Positions 17,138 to 25,699 are shown, counted from the stretch's first letter. The stretch: 64,000 nucleotides of DNA from Rhodospirillaceae bacterium (GCA_022843945.1 JALHMR010000011.1:62001-126000), one strand, 5' to 3'. Notes: generated from the letters alone by a model not told the origin. Translations and numbers: made by a program.

Positions 17138-18906
17138 TTACGAGGCGGCGATCGGCGGGCCGTCAAAACGGCAAAGAATGCGCCCGCCGCTGGTCGCGCC
17201 GTATAGCGTCACGCCTCCCGGCTCGCTCGAGCCGGCATAGGCGACCCAGCCGCCGCGATCCGGCAACCCGTCGAGGGGTACGCGCGGTGGCAGGATCAGC
17301 CGGGGAAACCACTCGCCGACGCCCATCGCCACGCCGCCTGGCGACACCGCCAGAACCATCAGTTCCGGTGCCTCGACGAGATCCGCCCAGTAACCCCACA
17401 GGCGGACGCCGCCTTGGACCTGGCGCGTGCCGCTGAGCCGCCCGTTGCAGGGGGCGATGGCGCCATCGAGACTGGGCAACGGTCTGCCGATGGCGCGGGT
17501 CAGCTCACGGTCAAGCGGCGGCAGCCCCTTGTCGCGAAGCCACGCGCGCACTGCTGGACTCTGCTCATAGTCGAGCTCCTGGGCGCTGGCGTACTCGGTC
17601 TCGCGGACGAAGGCGAGAAAGGCGAGGTTACCGAGCCTGACCTCGTGTTTGAACGTGATCTGGCGAAGCCCCGACTGAACGTCGAGTGGAATGAGCAGCA
17701 GGATTGTCGCCAGCCCCGCCCCGACGCCTGCACGAAGCAACCAGGGGCCGCGGCGCCGGCCGGCGGCCCAGGCCAGACGAGCCGAAATCGCCGCCCAGAA
17801 CACCATGGTGGCCATGTAATCCGAAGACTTTGCCAGCGGCGTCCAGGGCGTGGGCGGCGGAGGCTGATGCTTGATGACCGAGGTGACGACCCAGCCAAGG
17901 GAAAACACGATGACGCCGAGGATGGCGATCTTGCCACGGTCCCGTGGCGGCCGGAGAAGCGCGCTGATGCCTATGGCGGTGCTGGCGAGGAGCGCGCCGG
18001 TACCGATGACGATGGCGAAAGGAACCGAGAGTTGCGAGAGCGGAGTGACGAACAGGACGCTGGCAACCGGCGCGCCGATGACTGTGACCAGGGACTTCAC
18101 GAAGTGAAAAGGATCGAGCAGGTTGGCGAAGCCGCCGCGACCATGGCCGAAGAACCCGGAAGTGCCGGCAAAAAAGACCGTCAAGGTCGCGGCCCCGACG
18201 AGCAGAATGGCGAACTGGGTTCTGAACGAAGAACGGGTCAGCAACGCGGTGACGACCAATGCCGGCCAAACCAGGAGCCCGGGTGCTCCGGTGTAGGTGG
18301 TGGTGATCGCCAACGACAGCACCGCGACGAGCAGCGTCTTGCGCCGCGCCGCCATCGGCTCGGTTTCCTGCCGTGCGAACATGAAGAACGTCAGGGCCGC
18401 GAGCAGCAAGGTCAGTGGCACCCACGCGCGGTAAGGCCAGACGAAGCCCTCTGCGTTGGTCAGCGCCAAGACGAGAGCGAGGGCCATGGCGTAGGCCAAA
18501 CGCCAGGCGACCGCGTCGTGCCCCAGGCGACCGCGTCGTGCCCCAGGCGACGGGGAATGGCGCGTGCAAGATAGATGAAGAAGCCACCGAGGGCGGTCAG
18601 CAAGATGACAAAACCCGACCAATAGCGGCCACCAAACACGCTCATATCGGCATAAGTCAGGAGGCTGACGACCACCATTCGATGATTCTCGTATTGCATC
18701 CAGGCCGCAGGCAGAATCCCTCCTTGCGCGACAATGTTGCCCAGGAATATCCAGGTGTCGTGGCTGGGCAGGGTGACCCGACCCAGCGTCAGAAACACAA
18801 GCGCCAGCGCGGCATGTAGGCCCGCGAGAACCAGGCAGCCATAGGACAGCAGGTTGAGGCCGGTACCTCGCTCCTGTCCCCAGCGCAGAAGCGCTGGCGC
18901 TCTCAA
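17138..18906 (-). pseudogene. Multi-pass membrane protein gene broken by a 20-bp tandem duplication
   Basis: Two overlapping frames together make one protein of about 580 residues. The N-terminal frame (start 18906) runs to about residue 126 with LARAIPRRLGHDAVAW; the second frame carries on with the same LGHDAVAW and then RLAYAMALALVLALT up to the stop at 17138. Between them is a 20-bp unit repeated 2.45 times (18503-18551). Removing one copy joins the frames exactly, so the duplication is what breaks the gene. The product has about 10 hydrophobic helices and an early YENHRMVVVSLLTYAD motif like the EHR-type loop of polytopic glycosyltransferase-like (GT-C) proteins. It could be a recent mutant, a phase-variable gene or an assembly error. 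Confidence 0.8.
18503..18551. repeat. 20-bp tandem duplication inside a membrane protein gene
   Basis: The unit ccaggcgaccgcgtcgtgcc occurs at 18503-18522 and 18523-18542, followed by the first 9 bases again (18543-18551). A single-copy ancestor would already have carried the 9-bp word twice, 20 bp apart, which is a natural substrate for slippage. Twenty is not a multiple of three, so copy number sets the reading frame. Confidence 0.95.
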
Positions 18907-19150
18907 GAGGGGCTCCTCTGCTGAGCCGGATGATGCATCGCTTCGTCTCTGGGCATCTCCGGGAATGAAGCAGCACTCATAGGGCCGTGGCCGCTAGCGT
19001 AGAGAGAAAGCCTGAATCGGAACGCCAGCAGCCTAAATACAGGGTGGCTTCATCTTTCGCCAGCCTTCGACAAGCCGTTCCAGGTTCGATCGCTAGCAGA
19101 GGGAGCGCGATAGACGAGGCCGTGCGGGCAGAGTAAGACCCTCCTGTCCC

Positions 19151-19660
19151 ATGGCCTCGCGCGACGACAATGTCATCCCGATCCCGACCCCACCGAGCGG
19201 TGAGCCGCATCCCAGGATCGCGCGCATGATCGCCTATTGGCGCGAGATCGCGCCGGGCGCGGGCCTCTTGCCGGGCAAGCAGCACTTCAATCCGATGCGT
19301 GTCCCCGACCTGCTGCCGAACCTCTGGCTGCTCGACGTGGTGCGGGAAGAAGAGGGGCGCTTGCGTTACCGCTTCCGGCTGGTTGGAGACGCTCTGATCG
19401 ATTCCGGGGCGCCGTTCCGCAAGGGGCTGTTCGTCGATGAGCTCGGCGACCAGATCGACCAGGCGGCGGCAAAGGCCCTTCATGACCGCGTGGTCGAAAC
19501 CCGCCAGCCCGACTGGCGTCGCGGCCCGCCCATCGTCAAGCACCTGAAGTTCATCGCGCTGCTCGAGCGCGTGCTCCTGCCGCTGGCCGAGGACGGAAGG
19601 ACGGTCGACTACATCCTGGCAATGACCGTCTTCTATCAGATGGATGGGCGGATTATCTGA
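19151..19660 (+). CDS. PAS-domain protein (PAS_5 type)
   Basis: A 169-residue protein made of little more than one domain. RMIAYWREIAPGAGLLPGKQHFNPM and DLLPNLWLLDVV (read as separate blocks) are typical of the small alphaproteobacterial PAS_5 proteins, followed by RYRFRLVGDALIDSGAPFRKG. These bind a small ligand or act as sensors, but have no output domain; no partner kinase or cyclase is adjacent. Upstream, 240 bp contains no gene I can see and presumably holds the promoter. Family call is good and the role unknown. Confidence 0.8.
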   Translation: MASRDDNVIPIPTPPSGEPHPRIARMIAYWREIAPGAGLLPGKQHFNPMRVPDLLPNLWLLDVVREEEGRLRYRFRLVGDALIDSGAPFRKGLFVDELGDQIDQAAAKALHDRVVETRQPDWRRGPPIVKHLKFIALLERVLLPLAEDGRTVDYILAMTVFYQMDGRII

Positions 19661-19744
19661 CGCTGGCTTGCTAGGCCTCTACACGGATATTTTATTTCCT
19701 GCCGGCGCTCCGGAATGCGAAGGTCGCTCGCAGGAGACCCAAGC

Positions 19745-20701
19745 ATGCCGCCGCCTTCCGCCCTGGCCGAGAAAACGCTCGATCCGCGCAAATTCCGCGA
19801 TCCCCGGATCACCGCCAAAGGGGATCGCCGGGCCCACGTCGCGCTGCGCCGCTTGCGCACCCTGTGGTTCAACACCGGCACGCTGTGCAATCTCACCTGC
19901 CGCAACTGCTACATCGAATCCTCGCCGACCAACGATCGGCTGGCCTATCTGACCGCGGCTGAGGTGAATGGCTACCTCGACGAGATCGAGCGCGACCGGC
20001 TGGGCACGGAGGAGATCGGCTTCACCGGCGGCGAGCCGTTCATGAACCCCGAGCTCTGCGCCATGCTCGACGACTGTCTGGCGCGTGGCTTCCGGGTGCT
20101 GGTCCTGACCAACGCGATGAAGCCGATGATGAAGGTCAAGGACGCGCTGCTGGCCGTGCAGGCGCGGGCCGGTGGCCGGCTGACCGTCCGTGTGTCGATC
20201 GACCATTACAGCCGCGACCTGCACGAGCTCGAGCGCGGCAGGCGCAGCTGGGCCCCGGCCCTCGCCGGCCTGCGCTGGCTGGTCGATAACGGTTTCAGCG
20301 TGCATATCGCCGGCCGCACCTTCAGCGGCCAGAACGAGACCGAGATCCGCCAGGGCTTCGCCCGCCTGTTCGCCAGCGAAAATCTGGCGATCGAGGCCGC
20401 CGACAGCCAGAGCCTCGTGGTCTTTCCCGAGATGGACGCGCGCGCCGACGTGCCGGAGATCACGGAAGCGTGCTGGGGCATCCTCAACCTGTCGCCCGAT
20501 GCCATGATGTGCGCCTCGTCGCGCATGGTGGTGAAGCGCAAGGCTGCCGGTCGTCCGGCGGTGCTGGCCTGCACGCTGCTGCCTTACGATCCGCAATTCG
20601 AGCTTGGCGCCACGCTGGCGGAAGCCTCCGGCGCGGTGCCGCTCAACCACCCGCATTGCGCCAAGTTCTGCGTGCTCGGCGGCGGCTCGTGCAGCAAGTG
20701 A
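19745..20701 (+). CDS. Radical SAM protein
   Basis: The protein has 318 residues from the ATG that follows AGGAG by 8 bases; an ATG 10 codons upstream lacks this. The [4Fe-4S] motif CxxxCxxC is C48, C52 and C55 (TLCNLTCRNCY), preceded by RTLWFNTGTLC. GFTGGEPFMNPEL is the SAM-binding GGE motif. Extra cysteines near the end (C305, C309, C316 in CAKFCVLGGGSC, and C259) could ligate an auxiliary cluster, as in SPASM-type or similar enzymes. Substrate unknown. Only a 104-bp palindromic repeat separates it from a metallophosphoesterase on the same strand, which suggests a joint function. Confidence 0.85.
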   Translation: MPPPSALAEKTLDPRKFRDPRITAKGDRRAHVALRRLRTLWFNTGTLCNLTCRNCYIESSPTNDRLAYLTAAEVNGYLDEIERDRLGTEEIGFTGGEPFMNPELCAMLDDCLARGFRVLVLTNAMKPMMKVKDALLAVQARAGGRLTVRVSIDHYSRDLHELERGRRSWAPALAGLRWLVDNGFSVHIAGRTFSGQNETEIRQGFARLFASENLAIEAADSQSLVVFPEMDARADVPEITEACWGILNLSPDAMMCASSRMVVKRKAAGRPAVLACTLLPYDPQFELGATLAEASGAVPLNHPHCAKFCVLGGGSCSK

Positions 20702-20707
20702 CGAAAC

Positions 20708-20805
20708 GCCCCCTCACCCTAACCCTCTCCCCGAAAGGGAGAGGGGATCAGAAAGAAACCCCCTCGCCCCCCGTCCTCGGGGGGAGAGGGTAGGGTGAGG
20801 GGGGC
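20708..20805. repeat. Long inverted repeat between radical SAM and phosphoesterase genes
   Basis: The left arm GCCCCCTCACCCTAACCCTC (from 20708, continuing TCCCC) is matched almost perfectly by the right arm ending at 20805, with an inner hairpin CTCTCCCC-GAAA-GGGAGAGG. The right arm runs up to the ATG of the phosphoesterase gene and takes the place of its ribosome-binding site. It belongs to the same CTCACCC family as the other intergenic repeats here. Confidence 0.85.
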
Positions 20806-21672
20806 ATGACCGTCCTCACCCTCGGCACCCTCGAAGGCCCCGTCCTCGTCTTCGGCGGGCCTTACGGCAACCTCGAGGCGACGCAGGCGCTGCGCGCCGC
20901 CGCCACGCGCCATGGCATCGCCGCCAGCAATATCATCTGCACCGGCGATATCGTCGCGTACGGCGCCGATCCGCAGGCGGTGACGGATCTGATCCGCGAC
21001 TGGGGCTGCGCCGTGGTCATGGGCAACTGCGAGGAGTCGCTCGCCGCCGATGCCGAAGATTGCGGCTGCAACTTCAACGAAGGCTCGGCCTGCGCCGCGC
21101 TCTCGGCGCGGTGGTTCGCCGCCACCCGCCGCGACCTCGATACTGAATCGAAACGCTGGATGGGCGCGCTGCCGCGCCGGATCGACTTCAGGCTCGCTGG
21201 AAGACGGTTCGCGGCCGTACATGGTTCGCCCTCCCAGATCAGTGACTGGGTCTTTGCCTCGACAGCGACTGCTGCGAAGCAGGCGGAGATCGGCGTCACC
21301 GGTGCCGACGGCATCATCGCCGGCCATTGCGGCCTGCCGTTTACCGACATCGCGGGCGACAAGCTCTGGCACAACTCGGGCGCGCTGGGCATGCCGGCCA
21401 ACGATGGTACGTCGCGGGTCTGGTACTCGGTCCTGACGCCAACGGCCGACGGGCTCGACATCGCCCACCATTCGCTGGACTACGATCACCCGGTCGCCGC
21501 CGCCAAGATGAAGACGCGGGGCTATCCCGCGGAATACGCCGAGTGCCTGGGGACCGGCCTGTGGCCCTCCTGCGATATCCTGCCGGCTGCTGAAGCAGCG
21601 GTGCGGGGCCGCAGGCTGTCGCCCCAGCCGCGGCGCTGGCTTGCCATCGCTTCGCCCATCGCCGCGGAATAA
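20806..21672 (+). CDS. Atypical metallophosphoesterase-family protein
   Basis: A 288-residue protein with the calcineurin-like phosphoesterase plan, but with changed metal motifs. The usual first motif (GDxHGN) is GGPYGN at residues 17-22, lacking both Asp and His; motif II is intact (TGD48IVAYG); GNHE is GNCEE (N74, C75); HGSPS and AGHCGLPF match the last two motifs. CGCNF near residue 84 adds two Cys. The pattern GGPYxN looks like a stable subfamily rather than decay, because the rest is well kept. It may bind one metal, use Cys ligands, or be non-catalytic. It follows the radical SAM gene and precedes the metZ riboswitch. Confidence 0.75.
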   Translation: MTVLTLGTLEGPVLVFGGPYGNLEATQALRAAATRHGIAASNIICTGDIVAYGADPQAVTDLIRDWGCAVVMGNCEESLAADAEDCGCNFNEGSACAALSARWFAATRRDLDTESKRWMGALPRRIDFRLAGRRFAAVHGSPSQISDWVFASTATAAKQAEIGVTGADGIIAGHCGLPFTDIAGDKLWHNSGALGMPANDGTSRVWYSVLTPTADGLDIAHHSLDYDHPVAAAKMKTRGYPAEYAECLGTGLWPSCDILPAAEAAVRGRRLSPQPRRWLAIASPIAAE

Positions 21673-21685
21673 GCCCAACCAGCGC

Positions 21686-21714
21686 TTGACAGAAATGCCC
21701 GTGTCGTCTTTATT
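21686..21714 (+). promoter_or_regulatory. Sigma70-type promoter of metZ
   Basis: A perfect TTGACA -35 box (21686-21691), a 17-base spacer and a weaker -10 TTTATT (21709-21714) place the transcript start at about 21720, right at the first base of the riboswitch. The match of promoter to aptamer position supports it. Confidence 0.7.
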
Positions 21715-21718
21715 GGCC

Positions 21719-21776
21719 GCACGTGGTGATTTGAGCCGACCGGCTTGCGGGCCACGTTAAAGAAACCGCTAAAATG
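21719..21776 (+). ncRNA. SAM-II riboswitch upstream of metZ
   Basis: The segment matches the SAM-II (metA motif) consensus: P1 arm ACGTGG (21721-21726) pairs with CCACGT (21752-21757); the conserved loop TGATTTGAGCC and the CCGGCTTGCGG segment lie between them; GTTAAAGAAACCGCTAAAA follows as the A-rich and pseudoknot part. SAM-II riboswitches bind S-adenosylmethionine and shut off methionine biosynthesis genes in Alphaproteobacteria. The location 81 bp before metZ, directly after a promoter, fits. Sequence identity to the consensus is clear by eye. Confidence 0.93.
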
Positions 21777-21794
21777 GTCGGAGGCCCTTTTAGC
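21768..21794 (+). promoter_or_regulatory. Antiterminator linking SAM-II aptamer and terminator
   Basis: GCTAAAA (21768-21774), the 3' pseudoknot strand of the aptamer, is perfectly complementary to TTTTAGC (21788-21794), the foot of the terminator stem. Without SAM this 7-bp helix can form and spoil the terminator; with SAM the GCTAAAA strand is tied up in the aptamer. The mechanism is inferred from complementarity. Confidence 0.6.
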
Positions 21795-21819
21795 CCTGAC
21801 CTGCTCGGTCGGGGCTTTT
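21792..21819 (+). terminator. Rho-independent terminator of the metZ leader
   Basis: AGCCCTGACC (21792-21801) pairs with GGTCGGGGCT (21807-21816), ten pairs with one G-U, around the loop TGCTC, followed by TTTTG. It lies between the SAM-II aptamer and the metZ ribosome site, so it would end transcription when SAM is bound. Confidence 0.8.
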
Positions 21820-21856
21820 GCGTTTCTGGCCAAACAGAAGCGACGCGGAGACGACC

Positions 21857-23077
21857 ATGGCTGACGGCAAGGATTTCGTAGGCGGCAAGCCGAGCAAAGG
21901 CACATTGCGCAAGCGCACCCAGGCGGTGCGCGGCGGCCTGCGGCGTACCGAGATGGACGAGACCGCCGAGGCGATGTTTCTCACCTCCGGCTACGTCTAC
22001 GATTCGGCCGAGGTGGCCGAGAAGGCCTTCCTGCCCGGCGGCAGCAACAACCGCTTCGTCTACTCGCGCTACGGCAATCCCACCGTGCAGATGTTCGAGG
22101 AGCGCCTGCGCCTGATCGAGGGCGCCGAGGCCGTGCGCGGCACCTCGAGCGGCATGGCCGCGGTCTTCGCCTCGCTGATGTGCCAGGTCAAGGCCGGCGA
22201 CCGCGTCGTCGCCAGCCGCGCGCTGTTCGGATCGTGTCACTACATCTGCTCGGAGCTGCTGCCGCGCTACGGCGTCGAATCGGTCTTCGTCGATGGCGGC
22301 GACCTGAAGCAGTGGGAGCAGGCGCTGTCGAAGAAGACCCGCGCCGTGTTCCTGGAGACGCCCTCGAACCCGATGCTCGACATCATCGACCTGCGCAAGG
22401 TTGCCGAGATGGCGCACGCCGCCGGCGCGCGGGTCGTGGTCGACAACGTGTTCGCGACACCGCTGCTGCAGAAGCCGCTGCAGCTCGGCGCCGACGTCGT
22501 CGTCTACTCGGCGACCAAGCACATCGACGGCCAGGGCCGCACGCTCGGCGGCGCGGTGCTCGGCAGCCGGGCCTTCATCGAGGACGAGCTTTCGAATTTC
22601 CTCAAGCACACCGGCCCCTCCTTGAGCCCGTTCAACGCCTGGGTGCTGCTCAAGGGGCTGGAGACGCTCGACCTGCGCCTGACGGCGCAGTGCCAGGCGG
22701 CGCTCAACATCGCGCGCTTCCTCGAATCCCATCCCAAGATCAAGCGCGCCCTCTATCCGATGCTGCCGTCGCATCCGCAGGCGGCGCTGGCGGCCACGCA
22801 GATGTCGGCCGGCGGCACGGTCGTCACCCTCGAGGTGAAGGGCGGCAAGGAAGCGGCCTTCAGGTTCCTCAACGCGCTGACCCTGGTAGACATCTCGAAC
22901 AATCTCGGCGATTCGAAGAGCCTGGTCTGCCACCCGGCGACGACCACGCATCAGCGTGTCGGGCCGGAGGAGCGGGCGCGCCTGGGCATCACCGACGGCG
23001 TCGTCCGCCTTTCGGTCGGGCTCGAGGACGAGGCCGACCTGCGCGAAGACCTCGAACAGGCCCTCTCTGCCGCCTGA
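21857..23077 (+). CDS. metZ: O-succinylhomoserine sulfhydrylase
   Basis: A 406-residue Cys/Met-metabolism PLP enzyme. The ATG follows GGAG by 6 bases; upstream in-frame codons lie in the leader. PLP lysine K221 sits in YSATKHIDGQGR; other family blocks are RYGNPTVQMFEERL, GTSSGMAAVF, and ETPSNPMLDIIDL. The enzyme makes homocysteine from O-succinylhomoserine and sulfide, directly feeding methionine synthase. The choice of MetZ over MetB/MetC/MetY rests on the SAM-II leader and on the typical alphaproteobacterial sequence start (LRKRTQAVRGGLRRTEMDET). Regulated by SAM through the riboswitch. Confidence 0.9.
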   Translation: MADGKDFVGGKPSKGTLRKRTQAVRGGLRRTEMDETAEAMFLTSGYVYDSAEVAEKAFLPGGSNNRFVYSRYGNPTVQMFEERLRLIEGAEAVRGTSSGMAAVFASLMCQVKAGDRVVASRALFGSCHYICSELLPRYGVESVFVDGGDLKQWEQALSKKTRAVFLETPSNPMLDIIDLRKVAEMAHAAGARVVVDNVFATPLLQKPLQLGADVVVYSATKHIDGQGRTLGGAVLGSRAFIEDELSNFLKHTGPSLSPFNAWVLLKGLETLDLRLTAQCQAALNIARFLESHPKIKRALYPMLPSHPQAALAATQMSAGGTVVTLEVKGGKEAAFRFLNALTLVDISNNLGDSKSLVCHPATTTHQRVGPEERARLGITDGVVRLSVGLEDEADLREDLEQALSAA

Positions 23078-23095
23078 GGGTCAGGCTTGAGGGTG

Positions 23096-23123
23096 GGCTC
23101 GGCCTTGCGTCGGAGGCCGGGCC
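23096..23123 (+). terminator. Possible hairpin terminator after metZ
   Basis: GGCTCGGCCT (23096-23105) pairs with AGGCCGGGCC (23114-23123), ten pairs with one G-U. There is no T-run after it, so it may be only a pause or Rho-type end, or a 3' stabilising hairpin. Confidence 0.35.
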
Positions 23124-23141
23124 GCCTAAATATGGGGTCGC

Positions 23142-23534
23142 ATGTATAGCGCCACGACCCGTTCGATCGCCGTCACGGTGAAGCCGGTCTATCTCGAAGA
23201 CCAGTCCAGCCCGCGCGACAATCACTATGTCTGGGCCTATCACGTGCGCATCGAGAATCGCGGGGGCAATACGGTCCAGCTGCGCAGCCGTTACTGGCAC
23301 ATCACGGACGCGCTTGGCCGGGTGCAGGAGGTGCGGGGTGCGGGCGTGGTCGGCGAGCAGCCCGTGCTCAAGCCGGGTCAGGCGTTCGAGTACACCAGCG
23401 GCACGCCTTTACCCACGCCCTCGGGCATCATGACCGGCACTTACCAGATGGAAACGGAGGGGGGCGAGCACTTCGACATTGCGATTCCACCCTTTTCCCT
23501 CGATAGCCCGCACCAGGCCGCCCGTCTTAACTAA
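23142..23534 (+). CDS. apaG: ApaG family protein
   Basis: A 130-residue protein of the usual ApaG length, one fibronectin-III-like beta sandwich. Diagnostic blocks are [42 protein letters not shown], and [16 protein letters not shown]. ApaG is linked to cobalt/magnesium resistance in enteric bacteria and related domains sit in F-box proteins; a biochemical activity is not settled. It lies alone between metZ and folE on the same strand. Confidence 0.93.
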   Translation: MYSATTRSIAVTVKPVYLEDQSSPRDNHYVWAYHVRIENRGGNTVQLRSRYWHITDALGRVQEVRGAGVVGEQPVLKPGQAFEYTSGTPLPTPSGIMTGTYQMETEGGEHFDIAIPPFSLDSPHQAARLN

Positions 23535-23540
23535 ATAAAT

Positions 23541-23562
23541 GCGCGTTAATACGTGCGTTTTT
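23541..23562 (+). terminator. Candidate terminator after apaG
   Basis: GCGCG (23541-23545) and CGTGC (23552-23556) can pair (one G-U) around TTAATA, followed by GTTTTT. The stem is short, so this is tentative; the surrounding 50 bases are unusually AT-rich and may instead carry the folE promoter. Confidence 0.4.
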
Positions 23563-23604
23563 GCGGCAGTTGGGTAAGTAAGTTTTAACTAGGGTTCTAT
23601 ATCC

Positions 23605-24294
23605 ATGCGTCGATACCCTTCCGCTCCCTCCGAGGACACCCCCGTGAAGACGTCGACCGTTGTTAAAGCCGCTCCCCGCGACGTTAAGGCTCTTGCCGCG
23701 TCGACCAAGCCCTCGCGCCAGGAAGCCCAGGCCGCGATCCGCACGCTGCTGCGCTGGGCCGGCGATGACCCGGATCGCGAAGGCCTGCTCGGCACACCCG
23801 AGCGCGTCGTGCGCGCCTATGAGGAATGGTTCGGCGGCTACGATGTCGACCCGGTCGATCTCCTGCAGCGTACCTTCGAGGAGACCGAGGGTTACGACGA
23901 GATGGTCGTGCTGCGCGATATCCGCTTCGAATCGCATTGCGAGCATCACATGGCGGCGATCATCGGCAAGGCGCATATCGCTTACCTGCCGGAGCGCCGC
24001 GTAGTCGGCATCTCCAAGCTCGCCCGCCTGATCGAGGTCTACGCCAAGCGTCTCCAGATCCAGGAGAAGATGACGGCGCAGATCGCCAACACGCTCAACG
24101 ACGTGCTGCAGCCCAAGGGTGTCGCCGTCGTCATCGAGGCAGCGCACCAGTGCATGACCACACGTGGTGTTCACAAGGCCGGCGTCACCATGGTGACCAG
24201 CCGCATGCTCGGCGCCTTCCGCGACGACGCCTCGACCCGCCGCGAGTTCCTGTCGATCATCGGCAACCCGACCAGCAGCGCCGGCGGGGACTAA
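23605..24294 (+). CDS. folE: GTP cyclohydrolase I (type IA)
   Basis: The frame gives 229 residues from the ATG at 23605. A GTG at 23644 has a better ribosome site (GAGGA, 7 bases before it) and would give 216 residues; the family core starts well after both. Zinc ligands C112 and H115 (ESHCEHHMA) and C183 (HQCMTTRG) are present, with the catalytic His in the TTRGVHKAG block also there. The enzyme turns GTP into dihydroneopterin triphosphate, the first step of folate synthesis. Folate supply matches the many folate-linked methyltransferase genes in the window, although they are not one operon. Confidence 0.94.
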   Translation: MRRYPSAPSEDTPVKTSTVVKAAPRDVKALAASTKPSRQEAQAAIRTLLRWAGDDPDREGLLGTPERVVRAYEEWFGGYDVDPVDLLQRTFEETEGYDEMVVLRDIRFESHCEHHMAAIIGKAHIAYLPERRVVGISKLARLIEVYAKRLQIQEKMTAQIANTLNDVLQPKGVAVVIEAAHQCMTTRGVHKAGVTMVTSRMLGAFRDDASTRREFLSIIGNPTSSAGGD

Positions 24295-24432
24295 GCCCTC
24301 ACCAGGGCGTGAGCGTTTCCTAACGCGTAACGCTTGCTAGCTCGGACGCGGCCGACTGGCGCGTGAGCGCGGGCGAGCGTCTGAACTTTCTTCGCGCTGG
24401 ACCCCGGCCGCCTTCGAGGTAAGAGTAGGCGG

Positions 24433-25629
24433 ATGCAACAAGCCTCCGCGTCAGCACGGCCCGAGACCGTCTCCTCGATCGAGATGATCCGACGCCTGGT
24501 GGCGTTCGACACCGTCTCGGCCAAATCGAATCTCGCTCTCATCGACTACGTGCGCGGCTATCTCGCCGCGCATGGCATCGAGTCGCGCCTGGTCCCCGAC
24601 GAGACCGGCAAGAAGGCCAACCTCTTCGCCACCATCGGTCCCGCGGCCGAGGGCGGTGTGGCGCTCGCCGGCCATACCGACGTGGTGCCAGTCGAGGGCC
24701 AGCCCTGGACCTCCGATCCCTTCGTGCTGCGCGAGGCGGGTGGGCTTCTTTACGGCCGCGGCACCTCGGACATGAAGAGCTTCATCGCCATCGCTCTCGC
24801 CATGGTGCCGCAACTCAAGGCGAAGCCCCTCAAGCGGCCCCTCCATCTCTGCCTGAGCTACGACGAGGAGATCGGCTGCTTCGGCATGCCGCGCCTCCTG
24901 GCCAAGCTCGGCCGCGAGCTGCCCAAGCCGGCGCTGGCCATCATCGGCGAGCCGACCGAGATGAAGGTGGTGCACGCGCATAAAGGCGTGTGGTCGCAGA
25001 GCACGACGATCACCGGCCGGGACGGGCATTCGAGCGCGCCGCAGCGCGGCGCCAACGCCATCCTCTACATGGGCCGCTTCATCGCCTATCTCGAGCAGCT
25101 CGGTGCACGTCTGCGCGAGCGGGGTGCTGCCGGCAGCCCGCCCGGGCTGGAGTTCGATCCGCCCTGGACGACCATCGGCATGGGGGGCATCCGCGGCGGT
25201 ACCGCCTTCAACATCATTGCCCGCCAGTGCACGCTCGACTGGGAGTTCCGCATGCTTCCCGGTATCGATGCGGCCGCCATCCGCGCCGAAATCGATACCT
25301 GGCTGGAGACGGAGCTGCTGCCGGAAATGCGCCGCGCCGCACCCGAGGCGAGCATCGTCACCGAGGCCGTCGCCGCCGTGCCCGCGCTGCAGCCGGAGGA
25401 GAACGGGGCGGCCGAGACGCTCTGCCTGCGCCTGACCGGTGCCAACCGGGCGGTGACCGCGGCCTTCACCTCGGAGGCCGGGCAGTTCCAGGCGGCAGGT
25501 ATCTCGGCGGTGATGTGTGGGCCGGGCTCGATCGCCCAGGCCCATCAGCCCGACGAGTTCATCGCCACGGAGCAGGTGGCCGCCTGCGAGAAATTCCTCT
25601 CCGGCCTGGCGGACTGGGCCTCAACTTAG
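24433..25629 (+). CDS. argE: Acetylornithine deacetylase
   Basis: A 398-residue M20-family metallohydrolase. GHTDVVPVEGQPWTSDPF and YGRGTSDMKSF carry the first zinc His, the bridging Asp and the catalytic Asp; YDEEIGCFGMP holds the catalytic Glu and a further ligand. Sequence blocks around EPTEMKVVHAHKG favour ArgE over DapE. It releases acetate from N-acetylornithine in arginine synthesis. argF and argD lie 4 kb downstream on the other strand. The 138 bp before it hold nothing I can identify apart from the likely promoter. Confidence 0.85.
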   Translation: MQQASASARPETVSSIEMIRRLVAFDTVSAKSNLALIDYVRGYLAAHGIESRLVPDETGKKANLFATIGPAAEGGVALAGHTDVVPVEGQPWTSDPFVLREAGGLLYGRGTSDMKSFIAIALAMVPQLKAKPLKRPLHLCLSYDEEIGCFGMPRLLAKLGRELPKPALAIIGEPTEMKVVHAHKGVWSQSTTITGRDGHSSAPQRGANAILYMGRFIAYLEQLGARLRERGAAGSPPGLEFDPPWTTIGMGGIRGGTAFNIIARQCTLDWEFRMLPGIDAAAIRAEIDTWLETELLPEMRRAAPEASIVTEAVAAVPALQPEENGAAETLCLRLTGANRAVTAAFTSEAGQFQAAGISAVMCGPGSIAQAHQPDEFIATEQVAACEKFLSGLADWAST

Positions 25630-25631
25630 AC

Positions 25632-25699
25632 CTCATCCTTCGAGACCCCCACGCAGACCTCACCCTGAGGTGCGAGCGAAGCGAGCCTCGAAGGGTTCT
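25632..25699. repeat. Palindromic intergenic repeat
   Basis: The converging gap between argE and the lipoprotein gene holds CCTCACCCTGAGGTGCGAGC, then GAAGCGAGCCTCGAAGGG, with CCTTCGAG at its left. The same CTCACCCTGAGGTGCGAGC / GCCTCGAAGGG words return near 43.7 kb and 48.2 kb. It probably works as a bidirectional transcription end. Confidence 0.7.

Noticed and set aside
20708-20805. CRISPR array
   Set aside because: The repeats here and elsewhere in the window are inverted hairpins, not direct repeats with regular unique spacers, and no cas gene is present.
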